Below, one piece after another: positions 1-8,584 of a stretch of 50,949 nucleotides of DNA (the stretch's first letter is position 1; each line of letters opens with the position of its first letter). The translations under genes were made by a program, and so were the position numbers. The DNA is taken from contig CABIYX010000022.1 in the NCBI GenBank assembly GCA_902363045.1, positions 11,027 through 61,975 on the forward strand, given 5' to 3'. Below the pieces are notes generated by a model that was not told the DNA's origin, searched no databases, and saw only the letters and a program-made list of their open reading frames with translations. This DNA comes from Clostridiales bacterium. GTDB lineage: Bacteria; Bacillota; Clostridia; Oscillospirales; Oscillospiraceae.

Positions 1-19
1 TGCGTATTATAATAATGTA

Positions 20-191
20 AGACAGGCAACGGCGTGTGTCTGTCCAAGCGTTGAAGTAGGAGGGTGCGCCGGTCGGCATCGTCTTATGGAGCTTTCAGGA
101 GGGGTTGTGCAGCGAAACCTCAAACCGGCTTAGGCTTTGAGTAGCCGAAAGAAAATGCACCAGAAAGCCCCGCCTTACGGCGGGGTTTTCT
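20..191 (+). ncRNA. Unrecognised small RNA gene, copy 1
   Basis: A -10 box TATAAT sits at 8-13 and would start an RNA near position 20. The RNA would end at a GC-rich terminator (CCCCGCC, loop, GGCGGGG at 168-185, then TTTTCT). No convincing open frame lies between. The body, 24-158, is nearly identical in inverted orientation to 22,628-22,760, whereas promoter spacer and terminator stem differ in sequence between the copies. A small GGCT/AGCC hairpin near the 3' end keeps its arms in both copies although its loop differs. This pattern fits a structured ncRNA rather than a protein gene. I do not recognise the family; it is not obviously SRP RNA, 6S RNA, T-box or a riboswitch I know. The -35 box lies outside the window. 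Confidence 0.6.
24..158 (+). repeat. Inverted long-range repeat, left copy
   Basis: About 135 bases match the reverse complement of 22,628-22,760, with roughly five substitutions in the first 110 bases and one small indel near the end. The copies face each other across about 22.5 kb and could support inversion of the intervening DNA. The repeat coincides with the body of the small RNA gene. Confidence 0.85.
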
Positions 192-213
192 GCTACATGA
201 AAGAGGATTCAGG

Positions 214-816
214 ATGGATTTACTTCAAACATGTGCGGTTGGTTTCCATCAACTGCTCACCTACCAATATCATATTGTTGCGGGCAGGAAGGGACGGACC
301 ATAGATTTTACAATCTCATTTGATCCATCAGATTTTCATCACCTGGCCGGCCTGCATAAGCTGACAGATAATGTCCGCTTTCTAACCGGGAAAAGAGCAA
401 ATATCATGCAGGAAATCCTATCTGGAAAGCTTACACTTTCCCATGCCCAGCGGAGTGTTTTTTTCAAACAGATGGAGCCGCGCCTGAAGCCGCTGGCCCA
501 TCTGGAAGAATTTCTGGATAGCAACGAGATTGTTTTCCGCTATAATTCCAAGGCACATGCTTTTTCAGCGATTCAGGCGGACTACCTGCTGCAAAACAGT
601 TTCGAGGGTACACCGGTATACTTATTTCTGGCACGGCGTATGGGCGAGGACACGCAGGTATGCCGTACCTTTTTCCCAAAATCGGAAAAGGACTATGCCG
701 AGGGTCAGCCGCGTTATACCTTGCTGAAAAAAGAAAAACTCAATCTACAGACCGGAGACACTATCATCCAATACGATAGATTGGCACCGAGACAGGGCCC
801 TAAAGAAGGCACCTAA
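214..816 (+). CDS. PBECR4-domain nuclease-like protein
   Basis: 200 aa, start ATG with AAGAGG upstream, 20 nt after the small RNA terminator. The sequence has the recurring layout of PBECR4 (phage barnase-EndoU-colicin E5/D-RelE-like nuclease 4) proteins: an HLAGLHKLTD block near residue 45, an internal LEEFLDSN block near 95, a CRTFFP block near 150 and a YTLLKKEKL block near 170. The family is known from phages and mobile elements and is predicted to act on RNA, possibly as a toxin or anti-host or anti-phage factor; this activity is predicted, not demonstrated here. It stands alone with its own terminator, between a small RNA and a divergent repressor gene. No antitoxin-like partner is obvious on the same strand. 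Confidence 0.7.
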   Translation: MDLLQTCAVGFHQLLTYQYHIVAGRKGRTIDFTISFDPSDFHHLAGLHKLTDNVRFLTGKRANIMQEILSGKLTLSHAQRSVFFKQMEPRLKPLAHLEEFLDSNEIVFRYNSKAHAFSAIQADYLLQNSFEGTPVYLFLARRMGEDTQVCRTFFPKSEKDYAEGQPRYTLLKKEKLNLQTGDTIIQYDRLAPRQGPKEGT

Positions 817-855
817 AGTTCTCATATGCGGATAAAGATTGTGGTTTTATCACGA

Positions 856-892
856 GGGCGCAGCGCTCCAGCGTTACGCCCATTTTTCTTTT
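856..892 (+). terminator. Rho-independent terminator after the PBECR4 gene
   Basis: A 12-bp stem (GGGCGCAGCGCT, loop CC, AGCGTTACGCCC) with one mismatch and one G-U pair is followed by ATTTTTCTTTT on the plus strand, 40 nt after the stop codon. Confidence 0.8.
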
Positions 893-905
893 GCTGTACC
901 TGTGT

Positions 906-1163
906 TTATAGCGCATCTGTATCCCCACACAGCCAATCCATAGATACAGAAAGGGCCCTTGCAAGGGTGCGCAACTCCGCGTCACAGACATGCCTCTGGT
1001 TTTTCTCAATTCGGGAGATAATTAAAGGGGTCATCTCCATCGCCAATAGCTGTATTTTACGTGCGAGGTCGTCCTGCGTCATCGGAGGCTTCTGCAACGC
1101 CCGGCCCAGCCGGACGCGCTCCGCGCATATATTGCCTCGGATCAGAAACAAATTCTTTCCCAC
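906..1163 (-). CDS. Xre-family helix-turn-helix regulator, short
   Basis: 85 aa, starting at GTG with GGTGAG about 7 nt upstream. It carries a Cro/CI-type helix-turn-helix: MTQDDLARKIQ, then ISRIEKNQRHV, then LARALSVSMDWL near the C terminus, which is typical of a phage or ICE repressor lacking an extra domain. It is transcribed leftward, 250 nt downstream of a second Xre gene of the same orientation, so the two may be remnants of one immunity/control region of the element. The ligand and operator are not known. Its role is inferred to be repression of element genes. Confidence 0.75.
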   Translation of the reverse strand: MGKNLFLIRGNICAERVRLGRALQKPPMTQDDLARKIQLLAMEMTPLIISRIEKNQRHVCDAELRTLARALSVSMDWLCGDTDAL

Positions 1164-1340
1164 TTTATATACTCACCTATACCTATCTACTACAGATGTT
1201 TTTTATCCAGTTTATTGATTTTACAATGAAACCTGATATAATGTTGACTAGAGTGGATGTAAAATATCTCCTTTAGATATTTCTTGATAATTTTCCAACG
1301 GGAAAGTGTTCCAGTCACCAAAATTTCTATGTATGCACAA

Positions 1341-1365
1341 GAAAAGCCCGCCCATCCGGACGGAC
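1341..1365 (-). terminator. Terminator of the larger Xre gene
   Basis: On the minus strand GTCCGTCC, loop GGAT, GGGCGGGC (two G-U pairs) is followed by TTTTCTT, about 45 nt beyond the stop codon at 1410. Confidence 0.7.
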
Positions 1366-1409
1366 TATTCATGCTCCAATTCTGCGCTTTTTTCATGCGG
1401 GCAACCAGT

Positions 1410-1772
1410 TCAATCCGCATTTTTGCTCTGTTCCTTTAATTGCAACAAATGTACATATTCCAAAACAGCCTGCCGGCCTTTCGCACTGAGGCCCATCACA
1501 TCACGGAGCAGATTTCCGCAGCTGTATTGAGCGGTCAGGTAAACCATGTCTTCCTCTTTCAGCTCCAGATTGTGATGGCGTCCGATCAGATAGTCGGCGG
1601 AAACCTGATAATAATTTGCCAGTGAAACAAAATGGCGGAGTGGAAGCTCATATTCACCTGTTTCATATTTGGAGTAGTGTTGTTGGGAGATCCCCAGCAC
1701 CGCACCTACTTCTGCTTGGGTCAGATCATGATCAACACGAAGCTCATACAGCAATTCCATCACACTTTTCAT
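1410..1772 (-). CDS. Xre-family transcriptional regulator
   Basis: 120 aa from ATG at 1772; a farther upstream ATG at 1802 is open, but AAGGGTG sits just before 1772, so I prefer the shorter form. Residues 5-60 form a helix-turn-helix (DLTQAEVGAVLGI, QQHYSKYETGEYELP) followed by the common VSADYLIGR segment. The C-terminal 50 residues are helical and end in a charged tail, probably for dimerisation. A palindrome CTATGT-N8-ACATAG lies just upstream at 1809-1828, between a plausible minus-strand promoter and the start codon, so autoregulation is likely. It is an SOS-independent small repressor type common on clostridial mobile elements; no protease domain is present. Confidence 0.8.
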   Translation of the reverse strand: MKSVMELLYELRVDHDLTQAEVGAVLGISQQHYSKYETGEYELPLRHFVSLANYYQVSADYLIGRHHNLELKEEDMVYLTAQYSCGNLLRDVMGLSAKGRQAVLEYVHLLQLKEQSKNAD

Positions 1773-1808
1773 TGCAACACCCTTTGATAAAATAGCATAC
1801 ATATAATT

Positions 1809-1828
1809 CTATGTTTTGTATTACATAG
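1809..1828. promoter_or_regulatory. Palindromic operator candidate of the Xre regulator
   Basis: CTATGT and ACATAG are perfect 6-bp inverted arms separated by 8 bases. The site lies downstream of the predicted minus-strand promoter and upstream of the repressor start codon, which is a typical autorepression position. Confidence 0.5.
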
Positions 1829-1850
1829 TTTTTAGCTTTAACCACCTATA

Positions 1851-1878
1851 ATTATATGTGCGCTATAAAAGCGAACAA
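1851..1878 (-). promoter_or_regulatory. Promoter candidate for the Xre regulator gene
   Basis: On the minus strand TTGTTC, a 16-bp spacer and a perfect TATAAT. A TATAAT is also present on the plus strand at 1847-1852 and could drive the winged-helix gene at 2066, so this 260-bp AT-rich gap is probably a divergent control region. Confidence 0.5.
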
Positions 1879-2065
1879 TCTATCAAGCAACGGGCATAGT
1901 CAGTTAAAGATGATAAAAATCAGGCTGCTATGGAGTCCAAAGGAAAGTTGAAAGGCAGCATTTTCCGTCAAAAATCAACAGAAAAATGATTGCTTAACGA
2001 AATATAAATTAGTATAATTGATTGTATTGGTGCCTGCCTGAAAATAATATACGGAGGAAGTGTTT

Positions 2066-2512
2066 ATGAAGGTATTCGCATTTGTATCGGAAGGCCAGGA
2101 AGAAGAAAAAAACATGCTGGAAAATATACAGTCCATTATAGAACACGCCGGCAGCACAGGAAATCTCTTAATGACCCATGGGTTTGAGCCTGTCACGGAG
2201 GCTTTCGGAATCAGATTTTATCCAGCGCGGAGAAAGGTCATTATGGATGGAATACAATACACGCTCACCCGGTCGCAATTTTATCTGCTCCATCTGCTGG
2301 CGGCCTATGAAGGACAGCTCGTATCGCATTCGGAGATCATTCAAATCATTGACAAAGAGAGAGACGGAAAACCGGCGACCTTAACAGAATCCAGTAATTA
2401 TATGCGAAACCTCAGAAAGAAGTTATGCCTGGATTCAGAGACAAGCCGGTATATTTTGAAATCTGTAAAGAGACGCGGATACCTTTTAATTGATCGTCAG
2501 GAGATGAACTGA
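2066..2512 (+). CDS. Winged-helix (OmpR-type) DNA-binding protein without a receiver domain
   Basis: 148 aa; ATG at 2066 has GGAGG 8 nt upstream, better than a GTG at 2060. The first 45 residues are too short for a receiver domain and have no phosphorylatable aspartate pattern. Residues about 55-145 match the C-terminal effector domain of response regulators: LTRSQFYLLHLLAAYEG, then LRKKL, then YILKSVKRRGYLL. It probably binds DNA independently of phosphorylation, as orphan winged-helix regulators on mobile elements do. It lies upstream of the long helicase operon, which it may control; this is inference from position. The related domain occurs again in the protein at 24,503-25,219. Confidence 0.7.
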   Translation: MKVFAFVSEGQEEEKNMLENIQSIIEHAGSTGNLLMTHGFEPVTEAFGIRFYPARRKVIMDGIQYTLTRSQFYLLHLLAAYEGQLVSHSEIIQIIDKERDGKPATLTESSNYMRNLRKKLCLDSETSRYILKSVKRRGYLLIDRQEMN

Positions 2513-2875
2513 CCCATCCAGAAACACAAAATCGGAAGCACTTGCAGAGACAAAGGCTGGCTCAATCGCTGTTGGGCCCCGTCTCTTTCCCCTCCCGCTC
2601 TCGCCAGACAAAAGACATTGTTTATAAGTTCAACGTACAGACAGCGCTCATCATGGAGAAAACCGCAACTGTCCAAACAGATTCTGATATGGTATGCTCT
2701 ATTTGTATTTAGGCCAGATTTCGCCAGGTCGGAGATTGCTCCCATGGGTCCATTGGGGCCTGTGGAGACTTGCCCACATCCTAAATACCTAACATCGACA
2801 CAAAAACCGCAGTTACCCACTTCATAGGGGACTGCGGCTTTTTTTGTGCAAAAAGCGAAAGGAGTACGTCCATGA
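2513..2875 (+). other. Gene-free leader of the helicase operon
   Basis: No convincing coding region in 363 bases. It holds several short self-complementary runs and an intrinsic terminator at its 3' end, only about 30 nt before the helicase start. It may be a regulatory 5' leader, or the terminator may simply end transcription from the winged-helix gene. Confidence 0.4.
2807..2845 (+). terminator. Terminator in front of the helicase gene
   Basis: CCGCAGT pairs with ACTGCGG, with an inner CCC/GGG pairing, followed by CTTTTTTT. It lies 15 nt upstream of the helicase ribosome binding site. Confidence 0.8.
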
Positions 2876-5800
2876 ATGGAAGCCAAAAGGCTCATGAAAG
2901 TTACCTATCAGGATCTCAAAAAAGGGATACGGCTGAACGCATACGCAGATGCCGTGATCTGGAGCGAAGATCCTTCCCCGACATTAGCCGGACTGCGATT
3001 CGGCGGCTATGCCGAAGTCGTGCGGGGGCTTACGGACGCCATCTATGGCGGAGCTACCATCGAAATCGAGGATGTTGACGGCAGCCTCCTCACGCTGAAA
3101 TCGCTTTCCAAGCAATACCACCGGGAGGTGAGCCATGAGGGATTGTACGCGGAAGCCACATTGATTGCGGAAGATGAGATCCAGGAAAGTTCAAAAAGCC
3201 AGGACGAGAAAAGCAGGAAGCACGCACAGAAAGACGACCTGTTTGATGACAATGTGCCTCAGCAGGACATTCCAGCGCACATCTGCTATATTTTCTGCCA
3301 CCCTGGAAATGAGGATGAATTGTTCCAGGCCATTGACCAGAAATCCTATGTGCCCATGATCCCGGAATATCAGGACTATGTTCTCGCGGAATTAAAGCGG
3401 CGCAGAATCCTCCGCCCTCTCAGGGTGCGCTCTTTGTATCAGGAGTTGGAGGCATGGAAGCTCTGCTGTGAAGCGAAGGATCAAAATCTGGTCCGGGTCA
3501 TGGAGGACGGCCTGAAGCGGGGAAAAATTAAAATTCCGGGCGCGTCCCCGGGTCCCTCTCTGCTGGATGGAGTTCACTCCGTAACAGACTACCTGAACAC
3601 CTTTGGCGTTACCGTGGCAGAACGGATCAAGAAGCTGTTCGTGCCTCTGTTTGACCCGGCCGCTGAGCCGCTGTCTGGAGAGGTATTAGACATCAACGAG
3701 TATGTCCGTGCGCACGCCGGGTATCCCCTCTATGACGCCCAGCTCGCAGTAGCCGAAGCAATCAAGCGGAAGCTCGGCCAAAGTAAGGTCGCCCTGATCG
3801 TAGCCGGATGCGGGACCGGAAAGACCAAGATCGGAAGCGTTGCAGTTGCGGCCGCCGGGTTACAGTCCCATCAGATAAGCGCGGGCCACTCAAAAACCTT
3901 CAGCATTGTCCTCTGCCCTGCCCACGTCACAAAAAAGTGGGTGCGGGAAATCGAAGAAAGCATCCCAAACACCTTTGCCGCAGTTGTTAGGAGTATCAGT
4001 GAGTTTGATCTTCTTTACAAGCTGTACGAGCAGGGGAGCCGGAACTGCTTTGCCATCATCTCTAAGGAAAAGGCCAGGGACGGCTATATGCGGGCGCCCG
4101 CTGTGATTTTCCGAAAATGGAATCGTGAGGGGCTGAATATTGCCCGGCCTCGCGCCAACGAGGAGATGCCCGCGGTCGGATTCAGTCCCCTTCGGCACGT
4201 GTTCTGCTGCCCGGATTGCGGGGCGGTCATCATGGAGAATATCAGCAAAGATGGGGTCGCCTACTGTGTGCCGGCTGGCCCCCGTTTTTTCAGAAGTGAG
4301 AATCGGGAAAACCACAAGTGCAAGATCTGCGGAAGTTCCCTGTGGACTGCTCTCAATCCAACGCTGTGGAATCAACAGACACAATGGGCAAAGCTCGGGA
4401 GCTATGGATTTGTGTTCCGCCCGCTCCTGAACGAATACCGGGAGGATATTCCAAACGAAGCCATACGGGATCGGATGACTAAGCTGGCAAACTGTCCTGA
4501 CATACCGTTTCCGATCCGGGGAGCCTATCGGACGTTCCCGCTCAGCAGCTACATCAAGCGCGCCTACAAAGGAAAAATTTTTGCACTGATCGCAGATGAA
4601 CTGCACCAGTATAACAACAATTCCGGACAAGGGGACGCTATGCAGGAGCTATTGAGCACGGCAAAGAAGGTGGTCGGTATGACCGCCACCCTTGTCAACG
4701 GGTATAGCTCCGGACTGTTCTATCTCCTCTACCGGATCGCCCCGCGCCGCATGTGCCAGGATGGAAAACCCTATAGGGACAGCAGAAAATTCGACACAGA
4801 ATACGGTGTGATACAGAATATTTACGAAGAGCGGGAAGGCGCCTACAACTCAAACCGGCGTACTGTACGGAGTAAAAAGGGCAGCCGTCTGAAGCCGGGT
4901 GTTTCGCCGCTGGTCTATACACGCTTTCTGCTGGACTGTACCGCATTTTTGAATCTGACAGACATGGGAAAGGTCCTGCCTGAGTATGAGGAGATCCCAG
5001 TGCCGATTGAGATGGCGCCGGAAGTGCGGAAGGAATACAAGCGGCTTGAAGATACGCTGAAGCATGTGATGAAAAGCGATAAGAAGGCATGTAAAAAAAT
5101 CCTGTCCTCATATATGAATCTTCTGACCGCTCATCCAGACCAACCCTATGGCCAGCCCGCAATCAAGCACCCTTTCGATGGCTACGATATTGTCAAACCC
5201 AAGGACACGATGCCGCCTGGCGCCATCATGCCGAAGGATCAAATGGTGCTGAAAATCGCGGAGGAAAAAATCGCGGCCGGCGGGAAGGTGCTCATTTATA
5301 CAAACTGGACCCGTCTGGATACTCCAAAGCGGCTCCTGAAGCTTGTGACAGAGCGCGGCTGGAACGCCACGATCCTGGAGGCAAAAGTGAAACCGGAGGC
5401 CCGGGAGGACTGGGTGCAGGATCGCCTTGACCATGGCCTTCAGGTGCTGATCGGAAATCCCTCGCTTGTGGAAACCGGCTTGGACCTGAATGCCTTCACA
5501 ACGCTGATTTTCTATGATACGGGCTACAAGCTTTTTACGCTGCGTCAAGCCAGCCTGCGCAGCTGGCGAATCAACCAGTCTGCACCCCGGGTAGAGGTCT
5601 ACATGCTCTATCACGCAGGCACAATGCAGCATAAGGCAATCAAGCTGATGGCCTCCAAGCTGGCCGCTGCCGGCATGATCGAGGGCTCCTTCAGCGAAGA
5701 GGGCCTGTCCGCCATGTCGGAATGCGAGGATATGACGACTCTGATGGCCCGTGAGCTGATGATGGGCATCAAAGACAGCGTGGAAGACCTTGCGGCTACG

Positions 5801-6064
5801 TTCAAGCGGATGGCTATGCTGAAGCCTCAGACGGCGGCATGGTCCATTTTTTCAGACGAGGTGCGGAAAACGGACAGCGCTGTGTTGGGGCGCAGTTCTC
5901 CATCCATATTGGAGTTCACCTTTGGTACGGAGGAGAGGACGGTTCCACAGGCCGCAGTTCTTCCGCAGGATTCCCCCGTCTTTTTTGAGACGGCGAAAGC
6001 TGAGCACAAGCGGAAAAAAGGGGAAGTCGATGAAGATCAGCTTCTCCTATTCCAAATTGCATAG
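2876..6064 (+). CDS. Large SF2 (SNF2-like) helicase/ATPase with internal zinc ribbon
   Basis: 1062 aa. GGAG lies 11 nt before ATG 2876; ATG 2894 is an alternative. Walker A GCGTGKTK is near residue 310 and the Walker B/DExH motif DELH near residue 573. Between them a CPDC...CKIC four-cysteine zinc ribbon occupies about residues 443-483. The helicase C domain follows: KVLIYTNW near 803, SLVETGLDLNAF near 865 and RQASLRSWRI near 890, resembling motif VI. The region before Walker A (about 300 residues) is specific to this protein. It is the first gene of a long plus-strand operon and is followed 18 nt later by a sliding-clamp gene, so a role in element replication or repair is likely. The exact substrate is unknown. 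It also resembles helicases of large phages and ICEs. Confidence 0.85.
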   Translation: MEAKRLMKVTYQDLKKGIRLNAYADAVIWSEDPSPTLAGLRFGGYAEVVRGLTDAIYGGATIEIEDVDGSLLTLKSLSKQYHREVSHEGLYAEATLIAEDEIQESSKSQDEKSRKHAQKDDLFDDNVPQQDIPAHICYIFCHPGNEDELFQAIDQKSYVPMIPEYQDYVLAELKRRRILRPLRVRSLYQELEAWKLCCEAKDQNLVRVMEDGLKRGKIKIPGASPGPSLLDGVHSVTDYLNTFGVTVAERIKKLFVPLFDPAAEPLSGEVLDINEYVRAHAGYPLYDAQLAVAEAIKRKLGQSKVALIVAGCGTGKTKIGSVAVAAAGLQSHQISAGHSKTFSIVLCPAHVTKKWVREIEESIPNTFAAVVRSISEFDLLYKLYEQGSRNCFAIISKEKARDGYMRAPAVIFRKWNREGLNIARPRANEEMPAVGFSPLRHVFCCPDCGAVIMENISKDGVAYCVPAGPRFFRSENRENHKCKICGSSLWTALNPTLWNQQTQWAKLGSYGFVFRPLLNEYREDIPNEAIRDRMTKLANCPDIPFPIRGAYRTFPLSSYIKRAYKGKIFALIADELHQYNNNSGQGDAMQELLSTAKKVVGMTATLVNGYSSGLFYLLYRIAPRRMCQDGKPYRDSRKFDTEYGVIQNIYEEREGAYNSNRRTVRSKKGSRLKPGVSPLVYTRFLLDCTAFLNLTDMGKVLPEYEEIPVPIEMAPEVRKEYKRLEDTLKHVMKSDKKACKKILSSYMNLLTAHPDQPYGQPAIKHPFDGYDIVKPKDTMPPGAIMPKDQMVLKIAEEKIAAGGKVLIYTNWTRLDTPKRLLKLVTERGWNATILEAKVKPEAREDWVQDRLDHGLQVLIGNPSLVETGLDLNAFTTLIFYDTGYKLFTLRQASLRSWRINQSAPRVEVYMLYHAGTMQHKAIKLMASKLAAAGMIEGSFSEEGLSAMSECEDMTTLMARELMMGIKDSVEDLAATFKRMAMLKPQTAAWSIFSDEVRKTDSAVLGRSSPSILEFTFGTEERTVPQAAVLPQDSPVFFETAKAEHKRKKGEVDEDQLLLFQIA

Positions 6065-6081
6065 AAAGGAAGGTAAACATC

Positions 6082-7206
6082 ATGCGCGTACATGCAAACC
6101 GTGATTCGGCGCTGGTCCTGGCCGCCCAAGCATCCAAAGCAGTGCCGAAAATCACAACCATCCCGGAACTGAAAGGTATCCACATGGAAGCAGACGCACG
6201 GCTGGCTATGCTGACCATGACGGCAACCAATCAGGAGGTTTCCATCCGTGCCTCCATGCCCGCTGCGGTGGAGGAGAGCGGAAGCGCTGTCATTCCGGCA
6301 GATCTGCTGCCGGACATTCTGAAGCGGCTTCCGGGAGATCAGATTTCCTTTTCTACGGTAGGCCCTGGTATCATCCACATCGGCTCCGGCTATGCGGAGT
6401 ACAGGCTCAACATCTTAGACGCCGCTAAGTACCCGCTTCCGGAGGTCCCCTTTCTGGAAGACACCATCCCGGTCAGCGGGATATGCTCCCTGGCCCGCCA
6501 GACCTTGTTCGCGGCCGCGGCCGGCGACCAACAAAATATTCTTAAGACTGTGCGTTTGAAAGTAGGGCCATACGGCCTGAAGGCCACGAGCAGCAACGGC
6601 TTTTGCATTGCGGAGGCAGCCGGGGATAAAAATTGTGTTGCGGCCTCGGAAACCTGCATTTTAGTCCCAGCCCGCTCCCTGTCCATTTTGGCAGCCATCT
6701 CCCTGGACAGCGATGTTTACCAAATGGGCCTGACTCGCGAGGGCCTGGCCTTCTGGAATGGCACAACGATGTTCTGTACGCACCTGATTGACGGCAGCTA
6801 CCCGGACACAGATGGGCTTCTGGACCGTATTCAGGGCGCATACAGCGCCTCGATAGAAGCTGCTGAACTATACGCCGCAGTAGACGCGGTTACATCCCTG
6901 GCGTCTGCTGATAAGGATTCCTCCGGCCGCGGAGAGATCATGTTCGGAGAGCACGAAATGGTTGTCAGTGCGGAAACCTCCGACGGGAGGGCCAGCGTGC
7001 CCGTCAAGGCCCTGATCCTGAGCCCGTCGCCCTATCCCTTTTATTACGATTTCAAACAGCTGATGCGGTATCTCAAGCAGCTACGCGGACGGATCACATT
7101 GGAATTTGATCAAAACGGCCTGCTTGCGATCCGTCCAGGCGAGACACGCTACCTTCAGTCCCCGATGCGTGCGCCAAAGCAAGCCGCAGGTGGAAAGGCT
7201 GCGTGA
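6082..7206 (+). CDS. DnaN-like DNA sliding clamp (element-encoded)
   Basis: 374 aa, close to the usual 365-380 of the bacterial beta clamp. The beta-clamp fold signature is visible: alternating strands, an IPADLLPDILKRLP segment near residue 73, YRLNILDAAKYPLPE near 103-117 (the family has an EFP-type motif here) and a C-terminal YPFYYDFKQLMRYLKQL region followed by LAIRPG where the family ends in a peptide-binding pocket. Divergence from chromosomal DnaN is considerable. The clamp would tether a polymerase or repair enzyme to element DNA. It lies between a helicase and a zinc-finger protein, with a good RBS (GGAAGG) and an 18-nt gap, and probably forms a replication module with the helicase and the SSB at 16,095. 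Confidence 0.8.
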   Translation: MRVHANRDSALVLAAQASKAVPKITTIPELKGIHMEADARLAMLTMTATNQEVSIRASMPAAVEESGSAVIPADLLPDILKRLPGDQISFSTVGPGIIHIGSGYAEYRLNILDAAKYPLPEVPFLEDTIPVSGICSLARQTLFAAAAGDQQNILKTVRLKVGPYGLKATSSNGFCIAEAAGDKNCVAASETCILVPARSLSILAAISLDSDVYQMGLTREGLAFWNGTTMFCTHLIDGSYPDTDGLLDRIQGAYSASIEAAELYAAVDAVTSLASADKDSSGRGEIMFGEHEMVVSAETSDGRASVPVKALILSPSPYPFYYDFKQLMRYLKQLRGRITLEFDQNGLLAIRPGETRYLQSPMRAPKQAAGGKAA

Positions 7207-7227
7207 GAATGGAGGGAAGCATCTTCC

Positions 7228-7602
7228 ATGGAAATTCCAAGCATCTGCCGCTATTGCGGTGGGAAGATCATCAAGTCCACGACCCGCGCCCTCTATCCCA
7301 AGGGGCGTGAGCCGATCTACTTATGCGTCAACTGCAACGCCTATGTCGGGTGCTATCCGGATGGCCGACCGATGGGAAAGGTGGCCAACACCGTTCTCCG
7401 CCTGAAGCGTCAGGAGACACACCGCATTTTCGATCAGTTCTGGAAAAAGCAGGGGTGGAGCCGGAGCGCGGCTTACCGCTGGCTGGCGCGCAGCCTGAAT
7501 ATTCCGGAACAGGACGCACACATCGGACTGATGGAGATGGATGAGTGTGAACGGGTCATCCGCTTGTGTCTGACACAGCCAAAGAAGAGGAAAGCGGCGT
7601 AA
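7228..7602 (+). CDS. DUF3268-type zinc-finger protein
   Basis: 124 aa. CRYCGG at residues 8-13 and CVNCNAYVG at about 33-41 form one zinc finger, as in the DUF3268 family found in phages and ICEs. A segment near the middle (HRIFDQFWKKQGWSRSAAYR) is the typical second part of the family. The cellular role is unknown; nucleic-acid binding is inferred from the finger and basic tail (PKKRKAA). It follows the clamp gene by 21 nt in the same operon. Confidence 0.7.
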   Translation: MEIPSICRYCGGKIIKSTTRALYPKGREPIYLCVNCNAYVGCYPDGRPMGKVANTVLRLKRQETHRIFDQFWKKQGWSRSAAYRWLARSLNIPEQDAHIGLMEMDECERVIRLCLTQPKKRKAA

Positions 7603-7628
7603 GCTCCGCCGCAGAAAGGAGCAATCAT

Positions 7629-8033
7629 ATGCAGGAATCTTGCAATTCCTCCCGCCCTTTGTGCATCTGCTCAAAGAATATGACTACCGACCAGCTTCTG
7701 AGGCATATGCGTCAGAATTTGCAGCTTGATCACTTTGAGCTTGCCTATTACAGCCTGGAGCCGGAAAAAGGGCGGCGGCTGTGCATGACTGGTATCTGCC
7801 GCCAATGCGGACAGCGCCTTTGCTATGGAGTGGAACTTCCGGAGCATGAAGCGCCGGAACGCCTGCTGGCCGCTATCTACCACTGGTGCCTCCATCTGTG
7901 GATGGTAGAAGGTTTTCGCTCTGCAGAAGATGAGCGGGACTTCCGCACGGTATTCGTGAGCCTGTTCCACAAGGAGGATCAGGAGCTGGCGCAGGGCTGG
8001 CTGGAGCGGACTGAAACCCAGGATGCGCAGTAG
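7629..8033 (+). CDS. Hypothetical cysteine-containing protein, paralog of the N-terminal part of the 8,861 gene
   Basis: 134 aa from ATG 7629, which has AAAGGA 8 nt upstream; the open frame extends upstream to 7566 inside the previous gene, but no RBS supports that. It contains LCMTGICRQCGQRL near residue 55-68 and VSLFHKEDQELAQGWLERT near 110. The same two blocks, in the same order, occur in the first half of the protein at 8,861-9,769, so the two genes are paralogous. The CxxC may bind zinc. I do not recognise a named family. Function unknown. Confidence 0.65.
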   Translation: MQESCNSSRPLCICSKNMTTDQLLRHMRQNLQLDHFELAYYSLEPEKGRRLCMTGICRQCGQRLCYGVELPEHEAPERLLAAIYHWCLHLWMVEGFRSAEDERDFRTVFVSLFHKEDQELAQGWLERTETQDAQ

Positions 8034-8065
8034 CGCGCCGCAAATCAGAAAAGGAGTGTAGCTGA

Positions 8066-8584
8066 ATGTCAAAAAAGATTTCATTCCCTGAGCCAAGCTG
8101 CCGTTATAGCTGCCCGCACTTCAAGACTGTTGGCTCATTGCTCAACGAGACGCACTATTGCATGAAAAAAGGGAAAAAGGGCAAGCGCTTTTTGAAAAAG
8201 GATTCCAAGCTCAAACCGCCGGTATGGTGCCCGCTCCGCTTGACTTCACCCGTATGCCGGATTTACGGCTTCCGGGATGCGCTTCAGGAGAGGCTGGCTT
8301 TCGACGAGTGGCTGTCCATAGATCCGGCAAAGGTGGGCTGGTATTTCCCCATGAGCCACCGCTACCAGGTGAGGCAGGAGATCTCCCTTGGCTTGACCGC
8401 GGAGCAATTCTACACCGCGGCCCAGGAGCAGACGGTGGATGAGATCCTGAACGGCGTCCCGGTACAGAACGGGGAGCTCATTGAGATCGACAACGGATTA
8501 GCCCCCTATTTTTTCTATGTCTATAATCAGGCGACCGTTTTCCCGGCGAAGGCGTTCGGCATGGAGCGTAAGACCAGCCAATGA
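8066..8584 (+). CDS. Hypothetical protein
   Basis: 172 aa, start ATG after AAAAGGAG. The N-terminal 60 residues hold four scattered cysteines (CRYSCPHF near 12, C32, C54) and a lysine-rich run, suggesting a metal site. The remainder is mixed alpha/beta with an acidic middle. No family recognised. Its stop overlaps the next start by 4 nt (ATGA), so the pair is translationally coupled within the element operon. Confidence 0.6.
   Translation: MSKKISFPEPSCRYSCPHFKTVGSLLNETHYCMKKGKKGKRFLKKDSKLKPPVWCPLRLTSPVCRIYGFRDALQERLAFDEWLSIDPAKVGWYFPMSHRYQVRQEISLGLTAEQFYTAAQEQTVDEILNGVPVQNGELIEIDNGLAPYFFYVYNQATVFPAKAFGMERKTSQ

Noticed and set aside
3890..4630. A 246-codon minus-strand frame
   Set aside because: Lies inside the helicase gene in antisense and has no supporting motif.
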